A DNA stretch of 48,848 bases from Thermoplasmata archaeon. Lineage in GTDB: Archaea; Thermoplasmatota; Thermoplasmata; Lutacidiplasmatales; UBA184. The DNA is taken from positions 1 through 48,848 of the forward strand of contig JASHRJ010000110.1 of NCBI GenBank assembly GCA_030037395.1, in the 5' to 3' direction. The notes beneath the pieces are model-generated. The model saw only the letters and a list, made by a program, of their open reading frames with translations. It ran no database searches and was not told the origin of the DNA. Positions 37,214 to 46,012 of the stretch are shown here, piece by piece. Position 1 is the first letter of the stretch; every line of letters starts with the position of its first letter. Position numbers and translations under genes: made by a program.

Positions 37214-37942
37214 TCAGCCCGGGTCCGCTCGTCCGGACCGGGGGGAGCCCCCGGCCCCGAGCTCCCGCACCGCCCCGTCCGGCGCGCCGACCACGACCCG
37301 GTCGGCGAGGCCGACGAACACCCCGGTTTCGACGACGCCGACGTGGTCCCGGAGCGCCCGGTCGAGCTCCGCCGGGCGGGCTACGGGTGCCGACGGTCGC
37401 AGGTCGAGGATCTCGTTGCCGTTCTCCGTCCGGTACGCGGCGCCGGCCACTCCCGTCCGGAGCGCGGGGCGGAGGCCGGCCTCGCCGAGCTCCCGCTCCA
37501 GGACCGGGCGGGCGAACGGCACGACCTCGACCGGGATCGGGGCCCGCGTCCCGAGCCGCGGCACGAGCTTAGAGCCGTCCACGACGATGACCCGCCGCGC
37601 CGAGAGGCGGGCGAGCAACTTCTCCCTCAGCAGAGCCCCTCCGCCGCCCTTCGTCAGGTCCAGGTTCGGCGCGACCTCGTCGGCCCCATCCAACAGGAGG
37701 TCGAACCGGTCCTCGCCCCGCAGGGGCCGGACGCCGAGGCCGAGCTCCCGAGCGAGGCGCTCGGTCGCCCCCGAGCTTGCCACGCAGTCGAACGCCGCGT
37801 CCGGGTACCGTTCGCGGATCGCGCGGACGGCGAGCTCGGCGGTCGAGCCGGTCCCGAGGGCGAGCCGCAGGCCCGGCGTGACGTAGGTGCGGACCGCCTG
37901 ACGGGCGGCGGCCGCCTTGGCGGCCCCGGTGGCGTCGGTCAC
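37214..37942 (-). CDS. rpiA: Ribose-5-phosphate isomerase A
   Basis: LGTGSTAELAVRAI, FDLLLDGADEVAPNLDLTKGGGGALLREKL. Confidence 0.94.
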   Translation of the reverse strand: MTDATGAAKAAAARQAVRTYVTPGLRLALGTGSTAELAVRAIRERYPDAAFDCVASSGATERLARELGLGVRPLRGEDRFDLLLDGADEVAPNLDLTKGGGGALLREKLLARLSARRVIVVDGSKLVPRLGTRAPIPVEVVPFARPVLERELGEAGLRPALRTGVAGAAYRTENGNEILDLRPSAPVARPAELDRALRDHVGVVETGVFVGLADRVVVGAPDGAVRELGAGGSPRSGRADPG

Positions 37943-38025
37943 GACGGGCCGAGCGCCCGCCCCTAAAGAAGCGCACGGCCGGGACGGCGACACGGCTATC
38001 TCGCCCTCCCGCTCCCCGCGGTCCG

Positions 38026-38754
38026 ATGCCGCCCCGGGGTCGGGGGAGCTCGCCCCCGGTCGTGGTCTCGGTCGGCGGCTCCGTGTTTCTCAGCGGGGAG
38101 GACGACGCGAAGTACCTCCAGGAGCTCTCCGACCTGCTCGTGCGGGTCGGCCGGAGCACGCCGCTGGTCGTGACCGTGGGGGGAGGCCGGACGGCCCGCG
38201 CCTACATCCGTCTCGGCCGCGCGCTCGGACTCACGGACGTGGAGCTCGACGAGCTCGGGATCGACGTGACCCGGATCCACGCGCGCCTCCTCGCGGGTCG
38301 GATCGGCCTGCCGACCCCGTCGCACCCTCCGGCGTCGGTCCGGGAGGCGGTAGAGGCGGTCCGGCACGCGTCCCCGGTGGTGCTGGGAGGCACCGAGCCC
38401 GGTCACACGACGGACGCGGTCGCCGCGCTGATCGCCGTGCGCCTGCGGGCGGCACGGGTGGTCAACGCCACCGACGTCGACGGGGTCTACGACGCAGACC
38501 CCCGGACCACCCCCGGTGCCCGGCGCTGGGAGCGGAGCTCGTGGCCCGCGTTCCTGCGGATCGTCGGAGCGACCACGTCCGACGCGCCGGGGCAGCGGTT
38601 CCCTTTCGATCGGTTGGGAGCGGAGGCGCTCGCCCGCGCAGGGATCCCCTTGGCGGTCGTCGCGGGCCGTGACCTCGGGAACCTCGAGGCGGCGATCGGC
38701 GGCCGCCCGTTCGTCGGGACCCTGGTGAGCGGCCAGGACGGTGGTCCGACCTGA
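38026..38754 (+). CDS. pyrH: UMP kinase (archaeal PyrH-like)
   Basis: VVVSVGGSVFL...LVVTVGGGRTARAYI...VLGGTEPGHTTDAVAALIAVRLRAARVVNATDVDGVYDADPR. Confidence 0.9.
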   Translation: MPPRGRGSSPPVVVSVGGSVFLSGEDDAKYLQELSDLLVRVGRSTPLVVTVGGGRTARAYIRLGRALGLTDVELDELGIDVTRIHARLLAGRIGLPTPSHPPASVREAVEAVRHASPVVLGGTEPGHTTDAVAALIAVRLRAARVVNATDVDGVYDADPRTTPGARRWERSSWPAFLRIVGATTSDAPGQRFPFDRLGAEALARAGIPLAVVAGRDLGNLEAAIGGRPFVGTLVSGQDGGPT

Positions 38755-38786
38755 TCGGCCCGACGGGCCGCCCCCCGCGCCGCCTC

Positions 38787-39410
38787 GTGTTCTTGGGGCC
38801 GCCGGGAGCCGGCAAGGGGACGCAGGCGGTCCGGCTGGCCCGGGCCCGGCACCTCGCGCACCTGTCGACCGGCGACCTCCTCCGTGCGGCGGTCGCCGAG
38901 GGGACACCGCTCGGGCGCGCGGCCGACGCCCACATCCGGGCTGGCCGCCTCGTGCCAGACGACCTGGTCTTGGGGGCCTTGCGGGAGCGGATCGGGCGGT
39001 CGGACGCCCGGGCCGGGTTCGTCCTGGACGGGTTCCCGCGTACGCTTGCGCAGGCCCGGGCGCTCGACGCGATGGCGGAGCTCGACGCCGTCGTCTCGTT
39101 CGAGCTGCCGGAGCCGGTGCTGCTCGAGCGGCTGGCCGGCCGTCGGATCTGCCCGAAGTGCGGCGCGGTCTACCATGTGTCGGCGAGCCCCCCGCGGGAG
39201 CCGGGACGATGCGACCGGGACGGCGTCGAGCTTCGGCAACGACCGGACGACCGGCCGGAGGCGGTGTCCGTCCGGCTGCGGGTGTACGCCGAGCAGACCG
39301 AGCCGGTCCTCGCCTACTACCGGGAGCGCGGGCTGCTCCGCCCGCTGGACGCCTCGGGCTCGACCGACGAGGTCGCTCGGCGCTTGACCGCCCTGCTGGA
39401 GGGGGAGTAG
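38787..39410 (+). CDS. adk: Adenylate kinase with Cys-type lid
   Basis: FLGPPGAGKGTQAVRLAR, HLSTGDLLRAAVAEGT, GFVLDGFPRTLAQA, ICPKCGAVYHVSASPPREPGRCDRDG. True start may be slightly upstream. Confidence 0.93.
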   Translation: MFLGPPGAGKGTQAVRLARARHLAHLSTGDLLRAAVAEGTPLGRAADAHIRAGRLVPDDLVLGALRERIGRSDARAGFVLDGFPRTLAQARALDAMAELDAVVSFELPEPVLLERLAGRRICPKCGAVYHVSASPPREPGRCDRDGVELRQRPDDRPEAVSVRLRVYAEQTEPVLAYYRERGLLRPLDASGSTDEVARRLTALLEGE

Positions 39411-39523
39411 CCCGCGGCGGGTCGGCCCGCCCCCGCCGTCCCCCGCTGGGGGCCGCTCACCCCGGGGGGTGGCGTAGACCCACAACGGCAAGTTTATAGG
39501 CCGACCCCGGGTGGGAAGGCCAT

Positions 39524-39631
39524 CCCGGCTTAGCTCAGTGGTAGAGCGGGGGACTGTAGGCGAGTCTGCCGGAACCTCCGGCGGCCCCCGTGGAGATCCT
39601 CAGGTCGCCTGTTCGAGTCAGGCAGCCGGGA
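39524..39631 (+). tRNA. tRNA-Tyr (GTA) with 36-nt intron at 39560..39595
   Basis: CCCGGCT...AGCCGGG acceptor, D arm GCTCAGTGGTAGAGC, anticodon GTA at 39556-39558, intron after position 37, T arm GCCTGTTCGAGTCAGGC, discriminator A; TATA (TTTATA) at 39493..39498. Confidence 0.9.
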
Positions 39632-39667
39632 CCTGACGGCCTTGGCCGGAGCGCCCCGGAGCCTGAT

Positions 39668-40576
39668 ATGCCGGCCGCGCGTGCTCCGGCCGGTCGCGTG
39701 GCGGTCCCCGTGGCAGGCACGTTCTCCGATTCCTGGAAGCTCACCAAGACGTCGTTCCGGCTGATCTTCGAGGACCGGGCCCTCCTGGTCTTCCCGCTCG
39801 TGGCCGGGCTTGCCATCCTCGGTGTGCTCGCGCTCCTGCTCGTCGGGGAGTACGCTCTGTTCCGGCCCGGCAGCGGGATCGCCAGCGGAAGCGGTCCGGT
39901 CGAGGCGGCCGGGGTGGTCGTCTTCCTCCTTGCCTACTTCGCGATGACGTTCCTCTCCGTCTACGGCACGGCGGCGTTGATCGGCGCGGCGACCCTGAAG
40001 CTCGGCGGCCAGCAGCCGACCGCGTCCGACGGGTGGAAGATCGCCCGGGCGCGGATCGGCCGCCTCCTCCTCTGGGCGCTCCTCACGGCGACCGTCGGCC
40101 TCCTGATCCAGGCGATCGCGAGCCGGGTGCGCGGGATCGGCGGGCTCCTGATCGGCGCCGTCGGCGGGGTCACCTGGGCGATCGCGACGTACTTCATGAT
40201 CCCGATCCTGATCTACGAGGACCAGCGGCCGTGGCCGGCGCTGAAGAGGTCGGCCCACCTGTTCACCTCCAGCTTCGGCCGCACGCTCGTGACGAACCTC
40301 GTCCTGGCCCTGCTCCTCGGGGTGGGGATCGTCGCCGCGGTGATTGTCGCCGTGGTAGGGCTCGTCTTCCTGTTCGGCGGCACCCTCGCCCTCGGCCTTG
40401 CGTTCCTGGGGGTCGGCATCGCCGTGGCGGTCGTGGTCGCGCTGATCGGGGCCGCCGCGGAGGGGATCCTGCGCGCGGCCTTGTACCGGTACGCGACGAC
40501 CGGCAAGATCGACCCGGATCTTCTGCCGTCGGCCTACCGCGCGTCGGCGACCGGCCCGGCGCCCCCGCTCCCGTAA
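39668..40576 (+). CDS. Multi-TM membrane protein (DUF6159-like)
   Basis: TFSDSWKLTKTSFRLIFEDRALLVFPLVAGLAIL...YEDQRPWPALKRSAHLFTSSFGRTL...ILRAALYRYATTGK. Confidence 0.75.
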   Translation: MPAARAPAGRVAVPVAGTFSDSWKLTKTSFRLIFEDRALLVFPLVAGLAILGVLALLLVGEYALFRPGSGIASGSGPVEAAGVVVFLLAYFAMTFLSVYGTAALIGAATLKLGGQQPTASDGWKIARARIGRLLLWALLTATVGLLIQAIASRVRGIGGLLIGAVGGVTWAIATYFMIPILIYEDQRPWPALKRSAHLFTSSFGRTLVTNLVLALLLGVGIVAAVIVAVVGLVFLFGGTLALGLAFLGVGIAVAVVVALIGAAAEGILRAALYRYATTGKIDPDLLPSAYRASATGPAPPLP

Positions 40577-40609
40577 CGGGGGCGGCTACGCGGCCCTCGC
40601 GGCTCCCGA

Positions 40610-40681
40610 TGCGGTTGTCGGGATTCGAACCCGAGTAGGTAGCTTGGGAAGCTACCGTCCTAACCACTAGACCACAACCGC
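40610..40681 (-). tRNA. tRNA-Gly (CCC)
   Basis: Reverse complement GCGGTTGTGGTCTAGTGGTTAGGACGGTAGCTTCCCAAGCTACCTACTCGGGTTCGAATCCCGACAACCGCA; anticodon loop TTCCCAA. Confidence 0.95.
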
Positions 40682-40730
40682 GCGCGGTCCGGGCAGTCGG
40701 CCCGGCAGATACCGTTTTGCGCCGTGACCG

Positions 40731-41219
40731 TCAGAGAAGCAGCCCGACCGACTCGCCCGGGATCGACGGGGCGCTCGCGAGAAGGTCCCCGTTGGACACG
40801 AGCCCCTCCGCAGCGCGGCTCACGAACCCGGCCCGCTGCAAGAGCCGGCGGGTGCGCGCAAGGTCGGTGGACGAGAGCGCGACCAGCGGCTGGTTGCCGT
40901 CTCGGGCGACAAGGATGGCGACGCTCTGGATGTTGACCTTCTCCCGGGCGAGGACCTCCAGGACCCGCAGGAAGCTGCCGGCGCGGTCCTCGAGGCGAAC
41001 GGCGAGCATCTCCCGGACCTCAGGGGCATAGCCGGCCTGCGCGAGGAGCGCCATCGCCCGGTCCGGGTCGCTGACGATGAGCCGGAGGCTCCCGCGACCG
41101 GCGGCAGCGTCGGCGCTGATCGCCGCGAGGTTGATCCTCTCGCGCGCCAACGCCCGGGCGACGCCCGCCAGCGCGCCCGGCCGGTTCGGCAACGACAGCA
41201 GGATCTCCCGCAGGACCAT
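40731..41219 (-). CDS. Protein with two ACT domains
   Basis: EILLSLPNRPGALAGVARALARERINLAAISAD and LAVRLEDRAGSFLRVLEVLAREKVNIQSVAIL. Confidence 0.88.
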   Translation of the reverse strand: MVLREILLSLPNRPGALAGVARALARERINLAAISADAAAGRGSLRLIVSDPDRAMALLAQAGYAPEVREMLAVRLEDRAGSFLRVLEVLAREKVNIQSVAILVARDGNQPLVALSSTDLARTRRLLQRAGFVSRAAEGLVSNGDLLASAPSIPGESVGLLL

Positions 41220-41285
41220 CCGGGGCGCTCGAACGGACCGTCGGACTATACGTTCTCCGCCGGAGCGGCGTCTCGGTCGGGCACC

Positions 41286-41293
41286 TATTTATA
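41286..41293 (+). promoter_or_regulatory. TATA box upstream of pilus operon (TATTTATA)
   Basis: AT-rich element about 60 bp before the pilin-like ORF. Confidence 0.5.
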
Positions 41294-41351
41294 CCTCAAC
41301 CGAACCTAAGAACCGCTGCCGCGAGGGGCGAGAGCTCTCGGACGGCAGCGG

Positions 41352-42398
41352 ATGGGGGAGAGCAGGCTCGCGCGGTCGCGGTCCGGCCTTCGCCGCCCCC
41401 GTCGGCTGCGCCGGGGGCGGCGCGGGGTCGTCGCGGTCGTCGGGACGCTGCTGGCGCTGCTCGTGTTCTTCGCGCTGTTCGGGGTGTTCCTCACGCAGTA
41501 CCTTCCGCTCTGGATGACCGACAACGAGAGCCAGCTCTCCAACGAAGCGCAGGGGTCCCTCGCCGCTCTCAAGAACGGGATCGACCTGCAGTACGCGCTC
41601 GGGACGATCCCGATCCTCTCCGTCCCGTTCACGATCAGCTCGGCGAGCGTCCCGCTGCTCGCCCAGCCGACCGAAGGGACCCTCTCCTACCTTACCGGCT
41701 GTCCTTCCGGCTTCTATCCCGGCAACGGTACGCCGGTCGTGCCCGGCTCGTGCTCGTACGCGCGGATCACCTACACGGTCGGTGGTGGTGCCGTCCGGAA
41801 CAACCCGTACGTCGGCTCGGCGCCGTCGAACATCCTGACGTTCTCCCTTCCCAACCGCTACTACACGCCGATCACGTACTACCTCGAGGAGGACGCCGTG
41901 GAGGCGTCGCAGGGCGGGGGCCACCAGCTGATGGTGCTGCCTCCGCCGATCAACGTCAGCAAGACCGACGGCAACGTCACGGTGACCTCGAGCCTGGTGG
42001 ACCTGCTCGGCAACGCATCGACCTACACCGGCCTTGGCTCTAAGGACGTGACGAGCCACCTGGTGTCGAGCTCCCGCATCACGTCGACCGACCGGTTCCT
42101 GAACGGTCCGACCTGCGCTACGAACCTCTCGAGCTGCGTCGCCATGTCGTTCAACGTGACGATCACCCTCGGGGTCCACAGCGTCTGCGCCTGGTACAAC
42201 TATCTCGCGAACGTCACCGTGGGCTCGGGCGCCTCGTCGACCGTCTCCGGCTCGTGGGGCTCCGGTGCGCCGTCGTCGACGGTGTGCACCGCGTCGACCA
42301 CCCAGACCTACGACCTCACCCTCACGCTCCTGAACGTGGACTACGCCACGACGTTCGTCGCGCAGGACCAGCTCGGGTTCAACGCCGGAGGTCTGTAG
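41352..42398 (+). CDS. Type IV pilin-like secreted protein
   Basis: N-terminal basic stretch then RRGVVAVVGTLLALLVFFALFGVFLTQYL hydrophobic helix, Ser/Thr/Asn-rich ectodomain with many sequons; directly before pilus ATPase. Confidence 0.75.
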   Translation: MGESRLARSRSGLRRPRRLRRGRRGVVAVVGTLLALLVFFALFGVFLTQYLPLWMTDNESQLSNEAQGSLAALKNGIDLQYALGTIPILSVPFTISSASVPLLAQPTEGTLSYLTGCPSGFYPGNGTPVVPGSCSYARITYTVGGGAVRNNPYVGSAPSNILTFSLPNRYYTPITYYLEEDAVEASQGGGHQLMVLPPPINVSKTDGNVTVTSSLVDLLGNASTYTGLGSKDVTSHLVSSSRITSTDRFLNGPTCATNLSSCVAMSFNVTITLGVHSVCAWYNYLANVTVGSGASSTVSGSWGSGAPSSTVCTASTTQTYDLTLTLLNVDYATTFVAQDQLGFNAGGL

Positions 42399-42404
42399 GC
42401 TGCC

Positions 42405-44072
42405 GTGTCGAGCTCGTCGTTCCGGGTGAAGATCCCTCGCTCCGCGGGCGGCGAGGGGGCCTCGCCGGGGCCCCCGGCGCCGACGGACGGTGGGTCCCCG
42501 ACGGACCTCCCGGGCACGTTCATCACCGCGATCCCGGCGCTGGCCGGGCCCGAGGTCCGCGAGCTGCAGGTCCGTCCGGTGAGCCCGCCGTACTCGTACG
42601 CGCGGGTCACCTACAACGAGAAGACGAAGGAGTTCGTCTACGAGGTGATCGAGCCGCAACTGTCGGCGCACGAGCGGCAGCTCGTCGCCCACCTCAAGGA
42701 GACCCTGACCAAGATCATCGGCGCCGACATCACGACGCTCTCCGGCACGGACAAGCGAGCGTACCTCCGCGGAGAGGCGGAGGGGTACTTCCGGTCCCGC
42801 GGGGTGCCGCTCAGTCCGCTGTCGCTCGAGCGGATCGTCTACTACGTCCTCCGGGACTTCGTCGGGTACGGCCCGGCCGACGCCCTGATCCTGGATCCGG
42901 AGGTGGAGGACATCTCCTGCGACGGGGTCGGCGTTCCGCTGTTCGTCTTCCACTCGAAGTTCGAGTCGGTGAAGTCGAACGTCGTCTTCGAGGACGAGGA
43001 CTCGTTGAACTCGTTCATCGTGATGCTCGGCCAGCGGTGTCTGAAGTCGGTCAGCGTCTCCGCACCGATCCTCGACGGGACCACGCCCGAGGGCCACCGG
43101 GTCCAGGCGACGTACGCGCGCGAGGTGACGACCCGCGGGGCGTCGTTCACGATCCGGCGGTTCAAGGAGCGACCGTTCACGCCGGTCGATCTCATCGCGA
43201 TGGGCAGCGCGAGCGACGAGATGGTCGCCTACTTCTGGCTGGCGGCCGAGCAGGGGGAGTCCCTGATCATCTGCGGCGGCCCGGCCTCGGGCAAGACGAG
43301 CACGCTCAACGCGATCGCGCTGTTCATTCCCCCGACCTCGAAGATCGTCTCGATCGAGGACACCCGCGAGGTGAACCTGCCGCACGAGAACTGGATCCCC
43401 GGCGCGACGCGGAGCGGCACCGGCGACCGCGGACCCGACGGGAAGGCGGCCGGCGAGGTGGACATGTTCGACCTGGTCCGGGCCGCGCTGCGGCAGCGGC
43501 CGAACTACATCATCGTGGGGGAGGTCCGCGGCAAGGAGACCTACACGATGTTCCAGGCGATGGCGACCGGTCACACGACCTACTCGACGATGCACGCCGA
43601 CAGCGTGAAGTCGATGGTCAACCGCCTGGAGAACCCGCCGATCAACACGCCGCGGATCCTGCTCAGCGCGCTCAACAACGTCGTGATCCAGCTGCAGACC
43701 CGGACCGACAAGGGGGTCGTCCGGCGCCTCAAGCAGGTCCTCGAGATTGTCGGCTTCGAGCCCGAGACGAACGAGCTGATCACGAACACCGTCTACGAGT
43801 GGGACCCGGCGACCGACGGCTTCGTGTTCAAGGGCCACTCGTTCCTGTTCGACAAGATCATGGAGCTCCGCAACTACACCGCCGACGAGATGGACGCGGA
43901 GTTCCGCCGGCGGACCGAGGTGATCCGCTACCTCGTCGACCACAAGATCAACGACTATCGGCAGCTCTGGCAGACGATCGCGCAGTACTACAAGGACCCG
44001 GCGGAAGTCATGGCGCGCGTCCACCCGGCGGGCGCGGCCGGGGCCGCGCCCCCGGCGGCTAAGGGAGGGTAG
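42405..44072 (+). CDS. Type II/IV secretion system ATPase 1 (GspE/TadA-like)
   Basis: IICGGPASGKTSTLNAIALF (Walker A), VSIEDTREVNLPHENW, PNYIIVGEVRGKETYTMFQAMATGHTTYSTMHADS. Confidence 0.95.
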   Translation: MSSSSFRVKIPRSAGGEGASPGPPAPTDGGSPTDLPGTFITAIPALAGPEVRELQVRPVSPPYSYARVTYNEKTKEFVYEVIEPQLSAHERQLVAHLKETLTKIIGADITTLSGTDKRAYLRGEAEGYFRSRGVPLSPLSLERIVYYVLRDFVGYGPADALILDPEVEDISCDGVGVPLFVFHSKFESVKSNVVFEDEDSLNSFIVMLGQRCLKSVSVSAPILDGTTPEGHRVQATYAREVTTRGASFTIRRFKERPFTPVDLIAMGSASDEMVAYFWLAAEQGESLIICGGPASGKTSTLNAIALFIPPTSKIVSIEDTREVNLPHENWIPGATRSGTGDRGPDGKAAGEVDMFDLVRAALRQRPNYIIVGEVRGKETYTMFQAMATGHTTYSTMHADSVKSMVNRLENPPINTPRILLSALNNVVIQLQTRTDKGVVRRLKQVLEIVGFEPETNELITNTVYEWDPATDGFVFKGHSFLFDKIMELRNYTADEMDAEFRRRTEVIRYLVDHKINDYRQLWQTIAQYYKDPAEVMARVHPAGAAGAAPPAAKGG

Positions 44073-44074
44073 CG

Positions 44075-45034
44075 GTGGCGACCACGCACGTCCGCATCGC
44101 CCGCGCCGAACCGGCGGGCCGCCCGATCCGGGTGAAGCGCGGCGAGCAGCCGATCCCCTCCAGCCTCACGGCGTTCGAGCGGTGGGCCTGGAGGACGTTC
44201 GGCGCCCGCGTCCGGGCGAAGGAGCCCAACCTCGTCCTCGAGGACAACCTGGTCAAGGCCCACATGCGCGTGCGCGCCGACGAGTACTTGGCGGGCGTCT
44301 ACGCCACGACCGTCCTGGTCGCGATCGGGACGGCGGTCGTCGGCGTCGCCGGCGGGCTCTACTTCCTCCTCGCCCACGTCCTGCTCTTCGGCGCGCTCCT
44401 CTTCCTCCTGCCGGTGATCGCGACCCCGGCGGCGTTCTTCCTGCTCCAGTCGACCCCCGGCTCCCGGGCCACCGACCGGGGCCGCAAGATCGACCGTAAG
44501 ATCGGACCGGCGATGAGCTTCGTCTCGGCGATGAGCTCGGCCGACGTGAACGTCGACCAGATCTTCAAGGAGCTCGGCCGCCAGAAGATCTACGGCGAGG
44601 TCGCGGAGGAGGCGGCCTGGATCACCCGCGACACGGAGCTGCTGGGCGTCGACATCCTGACCGCGATCCGCCGCGGAGCGCAGCGCACCCCGTCCAAGAA
44701 GTTCCAGGACTTCCTGCAGGGGGTCGTCACCACCGCGACCAGCGGGGGCCAGCTGAAGCCGTACTTCCTGCTGAAGGCCGAGCAGTTCGAGCGCGAGCAC
44801 AAGCTCGAGATCCAGCAGCGCGTTGAGACGATGGGGCTTCTCGCGGAGACGTTCGTCACGGTGGTCGTCGCCTTCCCGCTGTTCCTCGTGATCATCATCG
44901 CGATCTTCGCGATCATCGGCGGGGGTGGGTCGTTCATGCTCGACATCCTCTGGGCGATCGTCGGCGCGATGATCCCGCTCTCGCAGCTCGGGTTCATTTT
45001 CTTCATGTACTCGCTCTCCCAGGAGATGATGTAG
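44075..45034 (+). CDS. Type II/IV secretion membrane protein 1 (TadB/TadC/GspF-like)
   Basis: Multi-TM; FVSAMSSADVNVDQIFKELGRQKIYGEVAEEAAWITRDTELLGVDILTAIRRGAQRTPSKKFQDFLQGVV. Confidence 0.9.
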   Translation: MATTHVRIARAEPAGRPIRVKRGEQPIPSSLTAFERWAWRTFGARVRAKEPNLVLEDNLVKAHMRVRADEYLAGVYATTVLVAIGTAVVGVAGGLYFLLAHVLLFGALLFLLPVIATPAAFFLLQSTPGSRATDRGRKIDRKIGPAMSFVSAMSSADVNVDQIFKELGRQKIYGEVAEEAAWITRDTELLGVDILTAIRRGAQRTPSKKFQDFLQGVVTTATSGGQLKPYFLLKAEQFEREHKLEIQQRVETMGLLAETFVTVVVAFPLFLVIIIAIFAIIGGGGSFMLDILWAIVGAMIPLSQLGFIFFMYSLSQEMM

Positions 45035-45036
45035 CC

Positions 45037-46005
45037 ATGGCGACGGCCACCGCCCCGGCCTCGGTCCGGCGCGTGCGGGAGCTCGCCGCCGGCCCGACGG
45101 CCGAGTCCCGCGGGCTCAGCCGGGAGATCGTCTGCCTGATCGGCGGGGCGGTCGCCGCCGTCGCGCTGTGGGTCGTCGCCGCCCTGAACTACACGGGGAC
45201 GCTCTCGATCCAGCTGCGCCCCGGCGAGGGGGCGGGCACGAACCCGATGCTCGACTTCCTCGTGCTCGGGCTCCTCTGCCTCATCGCGCCGTACGGGTTC
45301 GCGATGAGCGAGAAGCAGCGGCGGATCGGGAAGATCGAGGACCGCCTCCCGGACTTCCTGCGGGACGTCGCGGAGGCCGGCCGCTTCGGGATGACCCTCT
45401 CGGACGCGATCGTCGTCGCGAGCACCGGCCGCTACGGGCTCCTGACGGACGAGATCAAGAAGATGGCCAGCCAGCTCGAGTGGGGCGTCCCCGTCGCGAC
45501 CGCGCTCCGGCTGTTCGAGGAGCGCGTCCCGACGCCGCTCGTGCAGCGGGTCGTCTCCATCGTCACCCGGGCGAACGAGGCGGGCGGGAGCGTCGCGGAC
45601 GTGCTCTCGATGGTCGCCCACGACACCCGGGAGGCGCAGCTCTCCGAGCAGTCCCGCCGGATCTCGATGCTGACGTACGTGACGGTGATCTACATCGCGT
45701 TCTTCGTGTTCATCGTCACCGTCTACATCATGGCGGCGATTTTCCTGCCGCAGATGATCGTCGCAGGCGAGGGGGTCAGCTCGTCGAACCTCGGCTCCGT
45801 GGGCGGCGTCTCGATCCAGTTCGCCTACGTGCCGATCCTGTTCCTCGCGTTCTTGGTCGCCGTCATCGTGCACGCGGTCGGCGACGGCATCATGGCCGGC
45901 GTCCTCTACAACGGGCGGCTGGCGGAGGGGCTGCAGCACGCGACGATCATGCTGTCGGTCGGCTGGCTGATGATGCGCTTCTTCGTGCCGATCCTGCACA
46001 CCTAG
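45037..46005 (+). CDS. Type II/IV secretion membrane protein 2 (TadB/TadC/GspF-like)
   Basis: DRLPDFLRDVAEAGRFGMTLSDAIVVASTGRYGLLTDEIKKMASQLEWGVPVATALRLFEERVPTPLVQRVVSIVTRANEAGGSVADVLSMVAHD. Confidence 0.92.
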   Translation: MATATAPASVRRVRELAAGPTAESRGLSREIVCLIGGAVAAVALWVVAALNYTGTLSIQLRPGEGAGTNPMLDFLVLGLLCLIAPYGFAMSEKQRRIGKIEDRLPDFLRDVAEAGRFGMTLSDAIVVASTGRYGLLTDEIKKMASQLEWGVPVATALRLFEERVPTPLVQRVVSIVTRANEAGGSVADVLSMVAHDTREAQLSEQSRRISMLTYVTVIYIAFFVFIVTVYIMAAIFLPQMIVAGEGVSSSNLGSVGGVSIQFAYVPILFLAFLVAVIVHAVGDGIMAGVLYNGRLAEGLQHATIMLSVGWLMMRFFVPILHT

Positions 46006-46012
46006 AGGGACG

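Noticed and set aside
41289-44024. 911-aa minus-strand ORF
   Set aside because: Antisense to pilin and ATPase1, which have clear domains.
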